This document shows, in pieces, positions 55,496-63,536 of a stretch of 64,000 nucleotides of DNA. Each line of letters opens with the position of its first letter. Position 1 is the stretch's first letter. The DNA comes from Candidatus Poribacteria bacterium (GTDB lineage Bacteria > Poribacteria > WGA-4E > WGA-3G): the NCBI GenBank assembly GCA_003635195.1, contig PYIY01000209.1, positions 35,373 to 99,372 on the forward strand. Reading direction: 5' to 3'. The notes beneath the pieces are model-generated. The model searched no databases, had not been told where the DNA came from, and worked only from the letters and a program-made list of their open reading frames with translations. The position numbers and the translations under genes are program-made.

Positions 55496-56848
55496 TTCTA
55501 AGAAGTTGGTAAAAATAGTTCCGCTGCGAAAGCGTTCATCGTTGAGAATATTTTGGAAAAGCGGGATTGTGGTTTTTATGCCTTCAATTTCAAATTCGGA
55601 CAGTGCTCGCTTCAACCGAGCTACCGCCTCTTCCCGGTCCCTACCGGACGCAATGAGTTTCGCAATGAGTGAATCGTAGTGCGGTGGCACGGTGTATCCC
55701 GTATAGATATATCCGTCAACTCGGATACCGATACCACCAGGTGGATGGTACTTTGTGACAAGCCCTGGGGAAGGCATGAAGTTGTTCAAGGGGTCCTCAG
55801 CGTTAATCCTACACTCAATGGCGTGCCCTTGGATCTGAATATCGGATTGGTTGTATCCGAGCTGTTCCCCCATTGCGAGTCGGATCTGTTCTTTGATCAA
55901 ATCAACACCGGTTATACTCTCGGAGATAGTATGTTCCACTTGAATGCGGGTGTTCATCTCCAAAAAATAGAAATTGTCATCTTTATCAACAACAAACTCA
56001 ATAGTCCCAGCATTTGTGTAGCCGATGGATTTTGCCGCTTTTGCAGCGGCTTTACAGATCTCCGCACGCAGTTTAGGCGAAATAGAGGCAGCGGGGGCTT
56101 CCTCAAGGAGTTTCTGCTGTTTACGTTGAATAGAGCATTCACGTTCACCGAAGTGGACGATATTGCCGTGCAAATCTCCCAAAATCTGGACCTCAATATG
56201 CCGCGCCTCTTCAATCCATTTTTCAATGTAGACATCTCCGTTCCCAAAAGAGGCTTCGCCTTCTGCTTTCGCGGTGTGAAAAAGAGTCAGCAGACTGGGT
56301 CGGTTCTCAGCGATTCGGATACCGCGCCCACCGCCGCCAGCGACGGCTTTGATTCCTACGGGGTAACCAATTTTCTCTGCAAGCTGCGCGGCTTCGTCAG
56401 CTGTCTCAACTGTCCCTTTTTTGCTGTTTTTGCGTTTCCCACTCCGGCTACCTGGTACAAGTTTTAATCCCGCTTTTGCTACGGTCTCGCGTGCCTGCAC
56501 TTTATCGCCCATAGTCGTAATATTCGTGACGGAGGGTCCAATAAACTTTATTTCGTGTGCCTCACAAATCTCAGCAAACTGTGCGTCCTCAGCGAGAAAC
56601 CCTACCCCTGGGTGAATGGCGTTAACATTCGCGAAATCCGCGACTGCAATAATATTCGCATATTTGAGATAACTTTCTGCTGAAGGCGGGGGTCCGATAC
56701 AGTACGCCTCGTCAGCATATTTAACATGCAATGCGTCTTCATCGGCGGTCGAGAAGATAGCTACCGTCTTAATCCCCATATCTTTGCAGGCTCGGATAAT
56801 GCGAACAGCGATCTCACCGCGATTTGCTATTAGTATCTTTTTTATCAT
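55493..56848 (-). CDS. accC: Biotin carboxylase subunit of acetyl-CoA carboxylase
   Basis: 451 residues, full length. It carboxylates biotin on BCCP using ATP and bicarbonate. Marks: KKILIANRGEIAVRIIRACKDMGI, the Gly-rich ATP loop KAVAGGGGRGIRI, ECSIQRKQQKLLEEAPA, FLEMNTRIQVEHTISE, ECRINAEDP, PPHYDSLIAKLI. A short insert (SGKRKNSKKGT) is seen near residue 140, where the usual sequence is PGSDGP. Forms an operon with accB downstream of efp. Confidence 0.92.
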   Translation of the reverse strand: MIKKILIANRGEIAVRIIRACKDMGIKTVAIFSTADEDALHVKYADEAYCIGPPPSAESYLKYANIIAVADFANVNAIHPGVGFLAEDAQFAEICEAHEIKFIGPSVTNITTMGDKVQARETVAKAGLKLVPGSRSGKRKNSKKGTVETADEAAQLAEKIGYPVGIKAVAGGGGRGIRIAENRPSLLTLFHTAKAEGEASFGNGDVYIEKWIEEARHIEVQILGDLHGNIVHFGERECSIQRKQQKLLEEAPAASISPKLRAEICKAAAKAAKSIGYTNAGTIEFVVDKDDNFYFLEMNTRIQVEHTISESITGVDLIKEQIRLAMGEQLGYNQSDIQIQGHAIECRINAEDPLNNFMPSPGLVTKYHPPGGIGIRVDGYIYTGYTVPPHYDSLIAKLIASGRDREEAVARLKRALSEFEIEGIKTTIPLFQNILNDERFRSGTIFTNFLE

Positions 56849-57059
56849 AAGTGGTCATTAGTTGTTAGTTATAAGTTGTTAGTTAAGAGGTTTTCTGTCG
56901 TGTTTACGGATATCCGCTTTATAGCGAAGCCCAAAAATAAATAGACATATTCGTAGCATAATTTTAGTTTGTGTCAGTCTGAATGCCCATTAGAAGCATT
57001 CAGACTGTTTGGGATTGCCCAATTAATTATAGGTCTTATTATAACTTATAACTATTCCT
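56849..57059. repeat. Heptamer-type repeats between accC and accB
   Basis: TTAGTTGTTAGTTATAAGTT at about 56863-56883 and ATAACTTATAACTAT at about 57040-57055, flanking a stretch with AGAGGTTTTCTGTCG and an inverted GAATGC...GCATTC pair (about 56980-57000). No gene seen. Confidence 0.55.
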
Positions 57060-57584
57060 TTACAGCTGTTTCACGCGGAACAGAGGTTGGGAATATTCAA
57101 CCGCCTCACCATCTTCAGCAAGAATTTCTAAAATCTCGCAGTTAAAAGGCGCTTCTACCGGATTGTAAGTCTTCATAACTTCGAGCATACCAACAGGTTC
57201 ACCCGTGCTGACCGTATCCCCCACTTGCACAAAAGGGGATTCATCAGGAGCAGGCGCACGATAGAAACGCGAAGGCATCGGTGCGCTGATGTAGACACTC
57301 TGTCCATCTCCATCCACCTCCATATCTACCTTTTCTCCCGGTAAATGCGGTGTTCCTACCGCCATACCTGTCTCAGTTGGTTGTGGCGAAGGCATCCGAT
57401 CATAGCCGCCCGGGTTGCTTTCATATCTGGAGACTTGCACCTCAAATTCCTCGTCCCGAAGAACGCGCACTTCTGTGAGCCCCGTGCGGTCGAGTATCTC
57501 TGCTAACTGCTCAACGAGTTCAAGGAGATCACTGTAGTCTTGTTCCCCGGATTCAGATTTATCCTTGGGTCTGTTTTGACGCAT
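57060..57584 (-). CDS. accB: Biotin carboxyl carrier protein of acetyl-CoA carboxylase
   Basis: 174 residues. N-terminal helix (DLLELVEQLAEILDRTGLTEVRV), a Pro-rich linker and C-terminal biotinyl domain; the biotinylated lysine is K138 in EVMKTY, a variant of the usual EAMKM. The family's thumb (APAPDESPFVQVGDTVS) is present. It passes CO2 from AccC to the carboxyltransferase, which is not in the window. Confidence 0.9.
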   Translation of the reverse strand: MRQNRPKDKSESGEQDYSDLLELVEQLAEILDRTGLTEVRVLRDEEFEVQVSRYESNPGGYDRMPSPQPTETGMAVGTPHLPGEKVDMEVDGDGQSVYISAPMPSRFYRAPAPDESPFVQVGDTVSTGEPVGMLEVMKTYNPVEAPFNCEILEILAEDGEAVEYSQPLFRVKQL

Positions 57585-57678
57585 ATCAGTTACCAGTTAA
57601 CAGTTAACAGTTACCAATGTTTCAGTTTTCCAGTCTTTAACTGGTAACTGGTTACTGGCCACTGGTAACTGACAACTA
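57585..57678. repeat. Palindromic repeat of GTTACCA / GTTAACA heptamers
   Basis: Left arm CAGTTACCAGTTAACAGTTA, right arm AACTGGTAACTGGTTACTGG; complementary, so a hairpin. Same family as 63473-63535. Confidence 0.65.
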
Positions 57679-58236
57679 TTAGATCCTTTCTACGTATTTT
57701 CCGGTACGCGTGTCAACTTTGATACGCGTTTCGTTTTGCACAAAAAGTGGAACGTTAACAACCCCACCTGTCTCAAGCGTCGCACGTTTGGAACCACCGC
57801 TGACGGTATCACCCCGCAATCCGGGATCGGTCTCAATGATTTGAAGTTCAACGAAGTTCGGAAGTTCAACCGCGAGCGGTATCTGTCCGTCCATTTTGAC
57901 GGTGACAGTCTCTCCCTCTTTCAGAAACTTTAAACTATCCTCTAAGAGACTTAGTGGTAGCGAATGTTGCTCAAATGTTTCGTCGTCCATAAACCACAAT
58001 ACATCACCGTCCCGGTACATATACTGCATCTTGTGATCCATGACCCTAACGGTTTCGACAGTCTCATTAGATCGGAATGTCCGATCCAAAACTGCGCCAT
58101 CGGTGATACGTTTGATCTTTGTCCGTGCGAAGGCACTGCCCTTCCCAGGTTTCACATGCTGACAATCGACTATCGTGTAAATCGTGTCATTGAGTCGGAT
58201 AACCAACCCGTTGCGTAAATCGTTAAGTGCTGCCAT
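57679..58236 (-). CDS. efp: Elongation factor P
   Basis: 185 residues, full length with KOW-like, OB and C-terminal domains. It relieves ribosome stalling at polyproline stretches. The loop VKPGKGSAF carries K32, the residue normally modified. The C-terminal VPLFVQNETRIKVDTRTGKYVERI is the family signature. The window's proteins include several Pro-rich stretches (e.g. PPPPPPPDVPELEE in the DUF1592 protein), which would need it. Confidence 0.95.
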   Translation of the reverse strand: MAALNDLRNGLVIRLNDTIYTIVDCQHVKPGKGSAFARTKIKRITDGAVLDRTFRSNETVETVRVMDHKMQYMYRDGDVLWFMDDETFEQHSLPLSLLEDSLKFLKEGETVTVKMDGQIPLAVELPNFVELQIIETDPGLRGDTVSGGSKRATLETGGVVNVPLFVQNETRIKVDTRTGKYVERI

Positions 58237-58267
58237 TTTCCCCTTTATTGGCTATCAGCCATCAGCC

Positions 58268-58390
58268 GATTAGTTTTTAGTTATAAGTTATAAGTTATAA
58301 GTTATAAGTTAACTGCTTGTGGAATGTTACTTTTGTTGTACCTGGCACAACAACCCTCTTTAACTAACAACTCATAACTAATAACTACAA
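58268..58390. repeat. Heptamer-armed palindromic element between efp and rdgB
   Basis: Left arm of four GTTATAA heptamers (about 58275-58308), right arm TTAACTAACAACTCATAACT (about 58359-58378), centre with CAACAACCCTCTTT. Same plan and centre as 55375-55495. Confidence 0.65.
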
Positions 58391-58422
58391 ATGATAAATA
58401 AATTCGGGGTTTCAAACCCCTC

Positions 58423-59151
58423 CTACAGCAAGGCGAGTGCTTGTTGCAACGCCTTGGCTCTATGACTCATCTGATTTTTTATTTCTTCTCCCAATTCTGC
58501 GAAAGTCTGGTTGTAACCATCCGGGACAAACACTGGATCATAACCAAACCCGCTCTCTCCTACGGGTGCGTGTCTGATATGTCCTTCGCAAACCCCGAGA
58601 ACACCTTGACCAAGAACGCGATTTTCCGATATTTGAAAGATATGGCGCGCGTTCTTGGTCAAAGGTGCACCATCGGGGTGGACGACTGCAATCGCGGCGA
58701 CAAAACGGGCACGTCGATCAGTAACCCCTTCAAGTGCTTGAAGCAGTTTCGCAATCCGGATCGCATCCGTAGCGTCTTCACCTGCCCAACGCTTAGAATT
58801 GATACCCGGCGCGCCGTTGAGCGCATCCACCTCTAATCCAGCATCATCAGCAAGCGTCAGATAACCCGTGTATTGCGCAATGACAGACGCTTTTTTGGCG
58901 GCATTCTCCATATATGTTTCACCATCCTCAATGACCTCAGGGGCATCAGGATAGGCGTTCAAGGAGATCACCTCATACTGGTTTTGACCAAGAACTCGCG
59001 CCTTTTTTAAGTTTCCAGTTTCCAGTTTATAGTTTCCAGTTACAAGAGGACTCTTTTCTGGTAACTGGCCACTGGTTACTGCTAACTTCTTTAGCATTTC
59101 CGTGAGTTCACGTACCTTGCCTTGGTTACGCGTCGCCAATACCAGCTTCAT
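58423..59151 (-). CDS. rdgB: XTP/dITP pyrophosphatase with two repeat-derived insertions
   Basis: 242 residues, versus about 195-200 usual. It removes non-canonical purine nucleotides. Family marks: MKLVLATRNQGKVREL, YPDAPEVIEDGETYMENAAKKA, ADDAGLEVDALNGAPGINS.RWAG, GESGFGYDPVFVPDGYNQTFAEL, SHRAKALQ. Extra residues sit at about 22-58 (LPEKSPLVTGNYKLETGN, KKARVLGQNQ) and at about 175-195 (ARHIFQISENRVLGQGV). Both are encoded by repeats (59031-59066 and 58606-58662). The frame stays open, and all catalytic motifs are intact. Overlaps rph by 26 bases. Confidence 0.9.
   Translation of the reverse strand: MKLVLATRNQGKVRELTEMLKKLAVTSGQLPEKSPLVTGNYKLETGNLKKARVLGQNQYEVISLNAYPDAPEVIEDGETYMENAAKKASVIAQYTGYLTLADDAGLEVDALNGAPGINSKRWAGEDATDAIRIAKLLQALEGVTDRRARFVAAIAVVHPDGAPLTKNARHIFQISENRVLGQGVLGVCEGHIRHAPVGESGFGYDPVFVPDGYNQTFAELGEEIKNQMSHRAKALQQALALL
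58606..58662. repeat. 57-base palindromic element inside rdgB
   Basis: Perfect 15-bp inverted repeat TTGACCAAGAACGCG (58606-58620) / CGCGTTCTTGGTCAA (58648-58662). Its length is 19 codons, so the frame is kept. A third related piece, TTGACCAAGAACTCGCG, lies at about 58984-59000 in the same gene. Confidence 0.85.
59031..59066. repeat. 36-base repeat inside rdgB, identical to 61625-61660
   Basis: AGTTTCCAGTTACAAGAG followed by GACTCTTTTCTGGTAACT. In both genes it is read on the minus strand in the same frame, giving LPEKSPLVTGN. Confidence 0.9.
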
Positions 59152-59884
59152 CTAAGTCCTCCAACATTATCCGATTTTGTAACCGGACAAGTTGTTGTAT
59201 ACCGCCGACAGCAAGGTCCAACATCTGATTGTAATCGTCTCGCGAAAAGGGTTTCTCCTCTGCAGTACCCTGTATCTCTATAAATTTCCCGCTACCGGTC
59301 ATAACAATATTCATATCAACATCCGCTGTTGAATCCTCGGTATAACACAGATCTAACAAGGCTTCACCATCAACAAGTCCGACACTCGTTGCGGCGATGT
59401 TATCGGTAATAGGAAATGTCTCGATCTTTTTACTTTTCACGAGTCCCTGACAAGCATCCCAGAGCGCGATAAACGCACCTGTAATCGATGCGGTGCGCGT
59501 GCCACCATCGGCTTGGATGACATCACAATCAACCCAGACTGTCCGCTCTCCTAAGGCGTGCAAGTCTATAGCAGCACGCAAAGAACGACCAATGAGACGT
59601 TGTATCTCTTGTGTTCTACCACCGACGCTGCCACGGGTTATCTCGCGCTGCATCCGCTGAGAAGTCGAACGGGGTAACATGGAGTACTCGGCTGTCACCC
59701 AACCTTTATTTTTGATCCGCTGGTCGCGCATAAACCGTGGCTGCTGGTCGATAACCGAAGCCGTACATATAATATGGGTATCGCCTGTTGCAACGAGGAC
59801 TGAACCCTCGGCATGTTTGATATAGTGTCGTTTAATCCTAACCGGTCGCAACTCATCTGGCCGGCGTCCATCCTGTCTCGCCAT
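59126..59884 (-). CDS. rph: Ribonuclease PH
   Basis: 252 residues from ATG 59884 (GGGGAG seven bases upstream; the ATG at 59896 would place that site inside the gene). It trims tRNA 3' ends using phosphate. Marks: MARQDGRRPDELRPVRI, GSVLVATGDTHIICTASV, the arginine-rich GRTQEIQRLIGRSLRAAID, DVIQADGGTRTASITGAFIAL, DSTADVDMNIVMTGSGKFIEIQGTAE. The overlap with rdgB and the closely spaced small ORF upstream make a tight operon. Confidence 0.95.
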   Translation of the reverse strand: MARQDGRRPDELRPVRIKRHYIKHAEGSVLVATGDTHIICTASVIDQQPRFMRDQRIKNKGWVTAEYSMLPRSTSQRMQREITRGSVGGRTQEIQRLIGRSLRAAIDLHALGERTVWVDCDVIQADGGTRTASITGAFIALWDACQGLVKSKKIETFPITDNIAATSVGLVDGEALLDLCYTEDSTADVDMNIVMTGSGKFIEIQGTAEEKPFSRDDYNQMLDLAVGGIQQLVRLQNRIMLEDLDEAGIGDA

Positions 59885-59896
59885 CGTTCTCCCCAT

Positions 59897-60100
59897 TTAC
59901 AAGGTTTCAAGCAGTGCTAATGCCTTTGTGTAACTTTTCCGTTCAAGATAGTGTCTTAGCATCTTTGGTGCTGTTGGGTCAAGTTTCTGATGTAGGACGT
60001 TAATGTGCTCTAACTGCTCCAATATATCTTCGCCTGTCTCAATTCGTGCAAACATTGTCTCTAACGTTTGCCTGAGTTCCGATAAACTATCAATCTGCAT
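59897..60100 (-). CDS. Small conserved-looking protein in the rph operon
   Basis: 67 residues, two predicted helices with many Leu and Glu (SELRQTLETMFARIETGEDILEQLEHIN) and a basic end (LRHYLERKSYTKALALLETL). I do not recognise it. It overlaps the PhyH gene by 11 bases, and its stop lies one base before the first in-frame ATG of rph, so translation is probably coupled to both. Confidence 0.6.
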   Translation of the reverse strand: MQIDSLSELRQTLETMFARIETGEDILEQLEHINVLHQKLDPTAPKMLRHYLERKSYTKALALLETL

Positions 60101-61016
60101 CCGATGCCTCCTCTATTTGCTGAACGGCTTTGCATGTCCGTAGAGAAACGCTTTTCGGCGGTTTATCATAACCTTTCCAAGCATAAGGATCAACGCCAGA
60201 AACCGGCACAATGCATCGCCGGTCAGCACTCGCTGGACGTTCACCATCCCGAATTGACCAAGGTAACAGGGACCAAGCGTTACAGTAGTGATTCACTAAG
60301 ACCCTACGAAATGTATTCCCACGGTTCTTACGGGACCGATGGAGCAAATATCCGTTGAAGAAAACCAACGTCCCTGTTGTAACTTCAACCGGTACCTCAC
60401 TGGTGTCATCAAAACCGTAACTCTCTTCTGCAAAATCAAATTCATCTGGATTCTCATGCGGTTTCTGTGGATAGAGATAACCGCGACGATGCGAGCCAGG
60501 GAGAATCCATAGACATCCGTTTTCGACTGTGGCATCGTCCATTGCTATCCAAGCCCCAATTAAAGAACGATCACGGGTCGGAATATAGATTTCGTCCTGG
60601 TGCCACGCCTGACCTTGAAAATTAGGGGGCTTCACAAAGAGCATGGACTGCATGCACTTAACGCTCCCATCCCAATGCGAATGCGGAAGATGTGCAGCGG
60701 CTATTTGACTCAAGATACCGCAGATTTTCGGGTGCTTGACGTACTTCTCTATGATTGGACTGATAAAATGCGGTTGATGAATGCAAAGGATACGACTGAT
60801 AACCTCAGTATCACTAATATCTTCAGGAAGCGGTTGGAGATTGTCACACGGATGCCCACCCTTTGCAATTGTGACGGTGTCCTGTCGCAATTCCTCTATT
60901 TCATCAAGCGACAGCAGATCCGGGACAACAAGATACCCGTTGTCCACAAAAAATTGGGTCTGCTCATCAGATACGATTTTCGGCACCTCAATCGGTGCGC
61001 TTGCTTCAAACTTCAT
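60090..61016 (-). CDS. Phytanoyl-CoA dioxygenase family protein
   Basis: 308 residues from ATG 61016 (GTGAGG upstream; the ATG at 61058 lies in a repeat hairpin). An Fe(II)/2-oxoglutarate-dependent oxygenase with HxD in HQDEIYIPTRD, the distal His in LHRSRKNRG, and the Arg FRRVLVNHY that binds 2-oxoglutarate. GLY-type substrate segment: GCLWILPGSHRRGYLYP. The actual substrate is unknown; the family hydroxylates a wide range of small molecules. Soluble, cytoplasmic. Confidence 0.85.
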   Translation of the reverse strand: MKFEASAPIEVPKIVSDEQTQFFVDNGYLVVPDLLSLDEIEELRQDTVTIAKGGHPCDNLQPLPEDISDTEVISRILCIHQPHFISPIIEKYVKHPKICGILSQIAAAHLPHSHWDGSVKCMQSMLFVKPPNFQGQAWHQDEIYIPTRDRSLIGAWIAMDDATVENGCLWILPGSHRRGYLYPQKPHENPDEFDFAEESYGFDDTSEVPVEVTTGTLVFFNGYLLHRSRKNRGNTFRRVLVNHYCNAWSLLPWSIRDGERPASADRRCIVPVSGVDPYAWKGYDKPPKSVSLRTCKAVQQIEEASDAD

Positions 61017-61053
61017 ATTATTAGGTTTCCTCACCGATTTTTCCGTGATAGCA

Positions 61054-61074
61054 CCCAACGCCTAAAGGCGTGGG
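61054..61074. repeat. IS605-type hairpin, probable remnant element end
   Basis: CCCAACGCC-TAAA-GGCGTGGG (one bulged A), followed by GTTTCGG as after the right-end hairpin at 1838-1857 (GGGTTTCC). No transposon gene remains in 61075-61316; the gap otherwise has a short CTGATTGCTGACGGCTAACT piece at about 61299-61318. Confidence 0.5.
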
Positions 61075-61316
61075 TTTCGGTTTCATGGACAGCGCGGTTT
61101 TCTCATAAAGTCCACCGTCTTATTCCGTCTCCACGAGCGGGTGTTTCCCTTATATTGCCAATAGATGGGATAGATACTCGGAATTCCGATTTAAATAATT
61201 AAACTTCATTCAGCCATCGGTTTCCATCGGAAACCTTCAGCAAAGACGCAAGCGTTACAAAACATCTCTTTTCCTTGTTCTCACTGCGAAGCATGCTGAT
61301 TGCTGACGGCTAACTG

Positions 61317-63467
61317 CTAAACGCGATTGGCAAGGAACATCTCTGTTACCGTCAACGCGAAAACAGCTAACATCAGATAAACCCAAACATTTTGACTCTT
61401 CTCTACATCTTTTTCGTACTGCGCTATAAGTTCGGTAGGTGGTTTCTCTGCAACAGATTCGTCCGCCGCACCCTTCAGCATACTTGTGAGTTCCTCTACA
61501 TCCCGTGCCGCAAGGTCTGACTCAGTTGTGTCAACATTGACAACAAAGTAGTAAGGGGTTGTCCCGGATGTATGGACTGAGTAGATGCCCGGTATTGTAG
61601 TGTCATCGTAGAAAACACTTTTTAAGTTTCCAGTTACAAGAGGACTCTTTTCTGGTAACTTCTTTAGTTGCAAGCGAGTTTCAACGTTGTTCGGATTAAA
61701 CACAGCAATTTCCCCGCTCCGCGCAGCGTTGCCATCTTCATCCTCTGGGACTTTCAGTTCAACGCTATCACCAACACGGTAATTCGGCGCAGCGTCTACA
61801 TCCTTAAGCGCGAGATACTTAATAGACTCATGCAGAAACGGCAAATAGACAGCGCGAATCGGTAGATCGTTCCATTCCCTGTCTATTGTCGAGGTAAAAC
61901 AGAGCACACGCCCTAAGTTCCCGTAAGGTTTCTCAAAGACGGCAGGACTCCCATCATCATAAGAAGCAATGACGGTTGCATCCTTTGTAGGTACCGCCTG
62001 AAAAATTCTGTAAAACCGAGCCTTACCAAAATCACCGTGATTCGGTTCCTTGAATGGCGCGAAAATCGGATGTTCGTATTTCACCGTAGCGAGCACACGG
62101 AACTGTTCGCGATCCAGCGCATCACCAACCGCTTGGACAAAATCACACGGCATCAATCCGGTCTCACCCCCAAGACGTTGTTTATAGACCTCAGCATCAA
62201 TATTATTACCGACTGTCAGAATCAGACCGCCACCAGCAGCAACGTAAGCCTTCACACGCTCCGCTTCACCGGAAGAGAGTTCTGCAACATCCGCAAGGAT
62301 CAGTACATCCACACTTGCGAGTGTCGATGCATTCGGTACCGAGATAGACTCAGTGAAATCAATTTGGACAGCATCACGTCCTGATACCAACGCCTTCTTC
62401 ATGAAGAAAGTCTCTACAGTTTGATAACGGCCACTCGTTCTCAGTCTTTCACGAACAGCATGGACCTTGATCGACCGTAGACTTTGCAAAGTAAAGTATC
62501 GCTTGTTGTCAACACCGATTGTATCCTCTGGAAGTTCGACCCAACCTGTGTGTGTTGCTTCATCTTGGAACTCGACTTTGAAAACAGCGTCCGCGAGGTC
62601 ATCTGGTTCAATGTCAAGCGCAACACTGTCAATCACATTGCCGTCTATAAAGAGACGCACCTGCAGATCCTCAACAGGTTCAGCACCGAAATTATGGACG
62701 CGTGCGACCAGCTGCGACGCTTTCTGTTCTTTTAAGATAACAGGTGGAACGCTGATGTCTGTAATCGCAAAATTCTGTGGTTTTTCAGCACGCACATCAA
62801 CAAAATGAATTTGGACATCAGGGCTGAGTTTGTCTGTTTCAATGAAATTCTCCCATCCCCGTTTTTGCATATCTCCGACAAGATAGACCTGTTTCTCACC
62901 GATAGGAATAGGCTGGAGGACTTCATCAGCAGTTTGCATCGCGTCCAAGTAATCCGTATGCTCGTTAGAGGTTTCTGCGTTGTTCAAAGCCGTACGAACG
63001 TGCGCAAATTCTGAGCCGAGCGGCGCAACAACACGGGCATTGTCGGACGAAAGAATGAGACACGCAGCATCGGCGGCATCAAGTCCATCCAGAATTTTGC
63101 CCGCCTCTTTTTTCGCATTCTCAAAAACCCCTTCATACTGCATACTATAGGAGGTATCGAGAATAATAACAGCGTTCCGTTTCCCACCCGTTTTCTGCGT
63201 AAACTCTGGTGCATCGGCGAAAAATGGACGTGCAAACGCCAAACCGAGCAACGCCAACATCAGAATACGCATTAGCAGGAGCAGCAGCCGTTTCAACTTG
63301 TGCCGACGCACGTTCGTCTGATGCGACATCTGGATAAAACGGACGGTGCTGAAAATCAGTCGCCTCGCGCGCTCCCGGTTCAGTAGATGAAGAATAAGTG
63401 GGATGGACGCGCCTATCGCACCGGCTATTGCAAAAGTACCTGCTAAGAAAGTTAAACCAAAAGGCAT
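61317..63467 (-). CDS. BatA-like membrane protein with VWA domain
   Basis: 716 residues. N-terminal BatA/aerotolerance segment with two membrane helices (about 5-28 and 60-80; LILHLLNRERARRLIFSTVRF), a von Willebrand A domain with the MIDAS-like DTSYSM (about 103-108), a beta-rich middle, a glutamine-amidotransferase-like portion (VDVLILADVAELSSGEAERVKAYVAAGGGLILTVG) and a C-terminal membrane helix (VWVYLMLAVFALTVTEMFLA). Residues KLPEKSPLVTGNLK are repeat-encoded (61625-61660). Neighbours a DUF58 protein, the usual Bat/MoxR-operon partner. Confidence 0.8.
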   Translation of the reverse strand: MPFGLTFLAGTFAIAGAIGASIPLILHLLNRERARRLIFSTVRFIQMSHQTNVRRHKLKRLLLLLMRILMLALLGLAFARPFFADAPEFTQKTGGKRNAVIILDTSYSMQYEGVFENAKKEAGKILDGLDAADAACLILSSDNARVVAPLGSEFAHVRTALNNAETSNEHTDYLDAMQTADEVLQPIPIGEKQVYLVGDMQKRGWENFIETDKLSPDVQIHFVDVRAEKPQNFAITDISVPPVILKEQKASQLVARVHNFGAEPVEDLQVRLFIDGNVIDSVALDIEPDDLADAVFKVEFQDEATHTGWVELPEDTIGVDNKRYFTLQSLRSIKVHAVRERLRTSGRYQTVETFFMKKALVSGRDAVQIDFTESISVPNASTLASVDVLILADVAELSSGEAERVKAYVAAGGGLILTVGNNIDAEVYKQRLGGETGLMPCDFVQAVGDALDREQFRVLATVKYEHPIFAPFKEPNHGDFGKARFYRIFQAVPTKDATVIASYDDGSPAVFEKPYGNLGRVLCFTSTIDREWNDLPIRAVYLPFLHESIKYLALKDVDAAPNYRVGDSVELKVPEDEDGNAARSGEIAVFNPNNVETRLQLKKLPEKSPLVTGNLKSVFYDDTTIPGIYSVHTSGTTPYYFVVNVDTTESDLAARDVEELTSMLKGAADESVAEKPPTELIAQYEKDVEKSQNVWVYLMLAVFALTVTEMFLANRV
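61625..61660. repeat. 36-base repeat inside the BatA-like gene, identical to 59031-59066
   Basis: All 36 bases match the copy in rdgB, and TTTTTAA precedes and TCTTTAG follows at both sites. The peptide sits between two predicted beta strands (VETRLQL ... VFYDDTT). Confidence 0.9.
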
Positions 63468-63472
63468 TTTTT

Positions 63473-63535
63473 AGAAGTTACCAGTTACCAGTTACCAGAA
63501 AAAGCCTTCTTTAACTGGTTACTGGTTACTGACCT
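63473..63535. repeat. Palindromic GTTACCA-heptamer element
   Basis: GTTACCAGTTACCAGTTACC / complementary GGTTACTGGTTACTG, with centre AGAAAAAGCCTTCTTTAACT. Same plan as 57585-57678 and related to the insert in rdgB and the BatA-like gene. Confidence 0.7.
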
Positions 63536-63536
63536 T

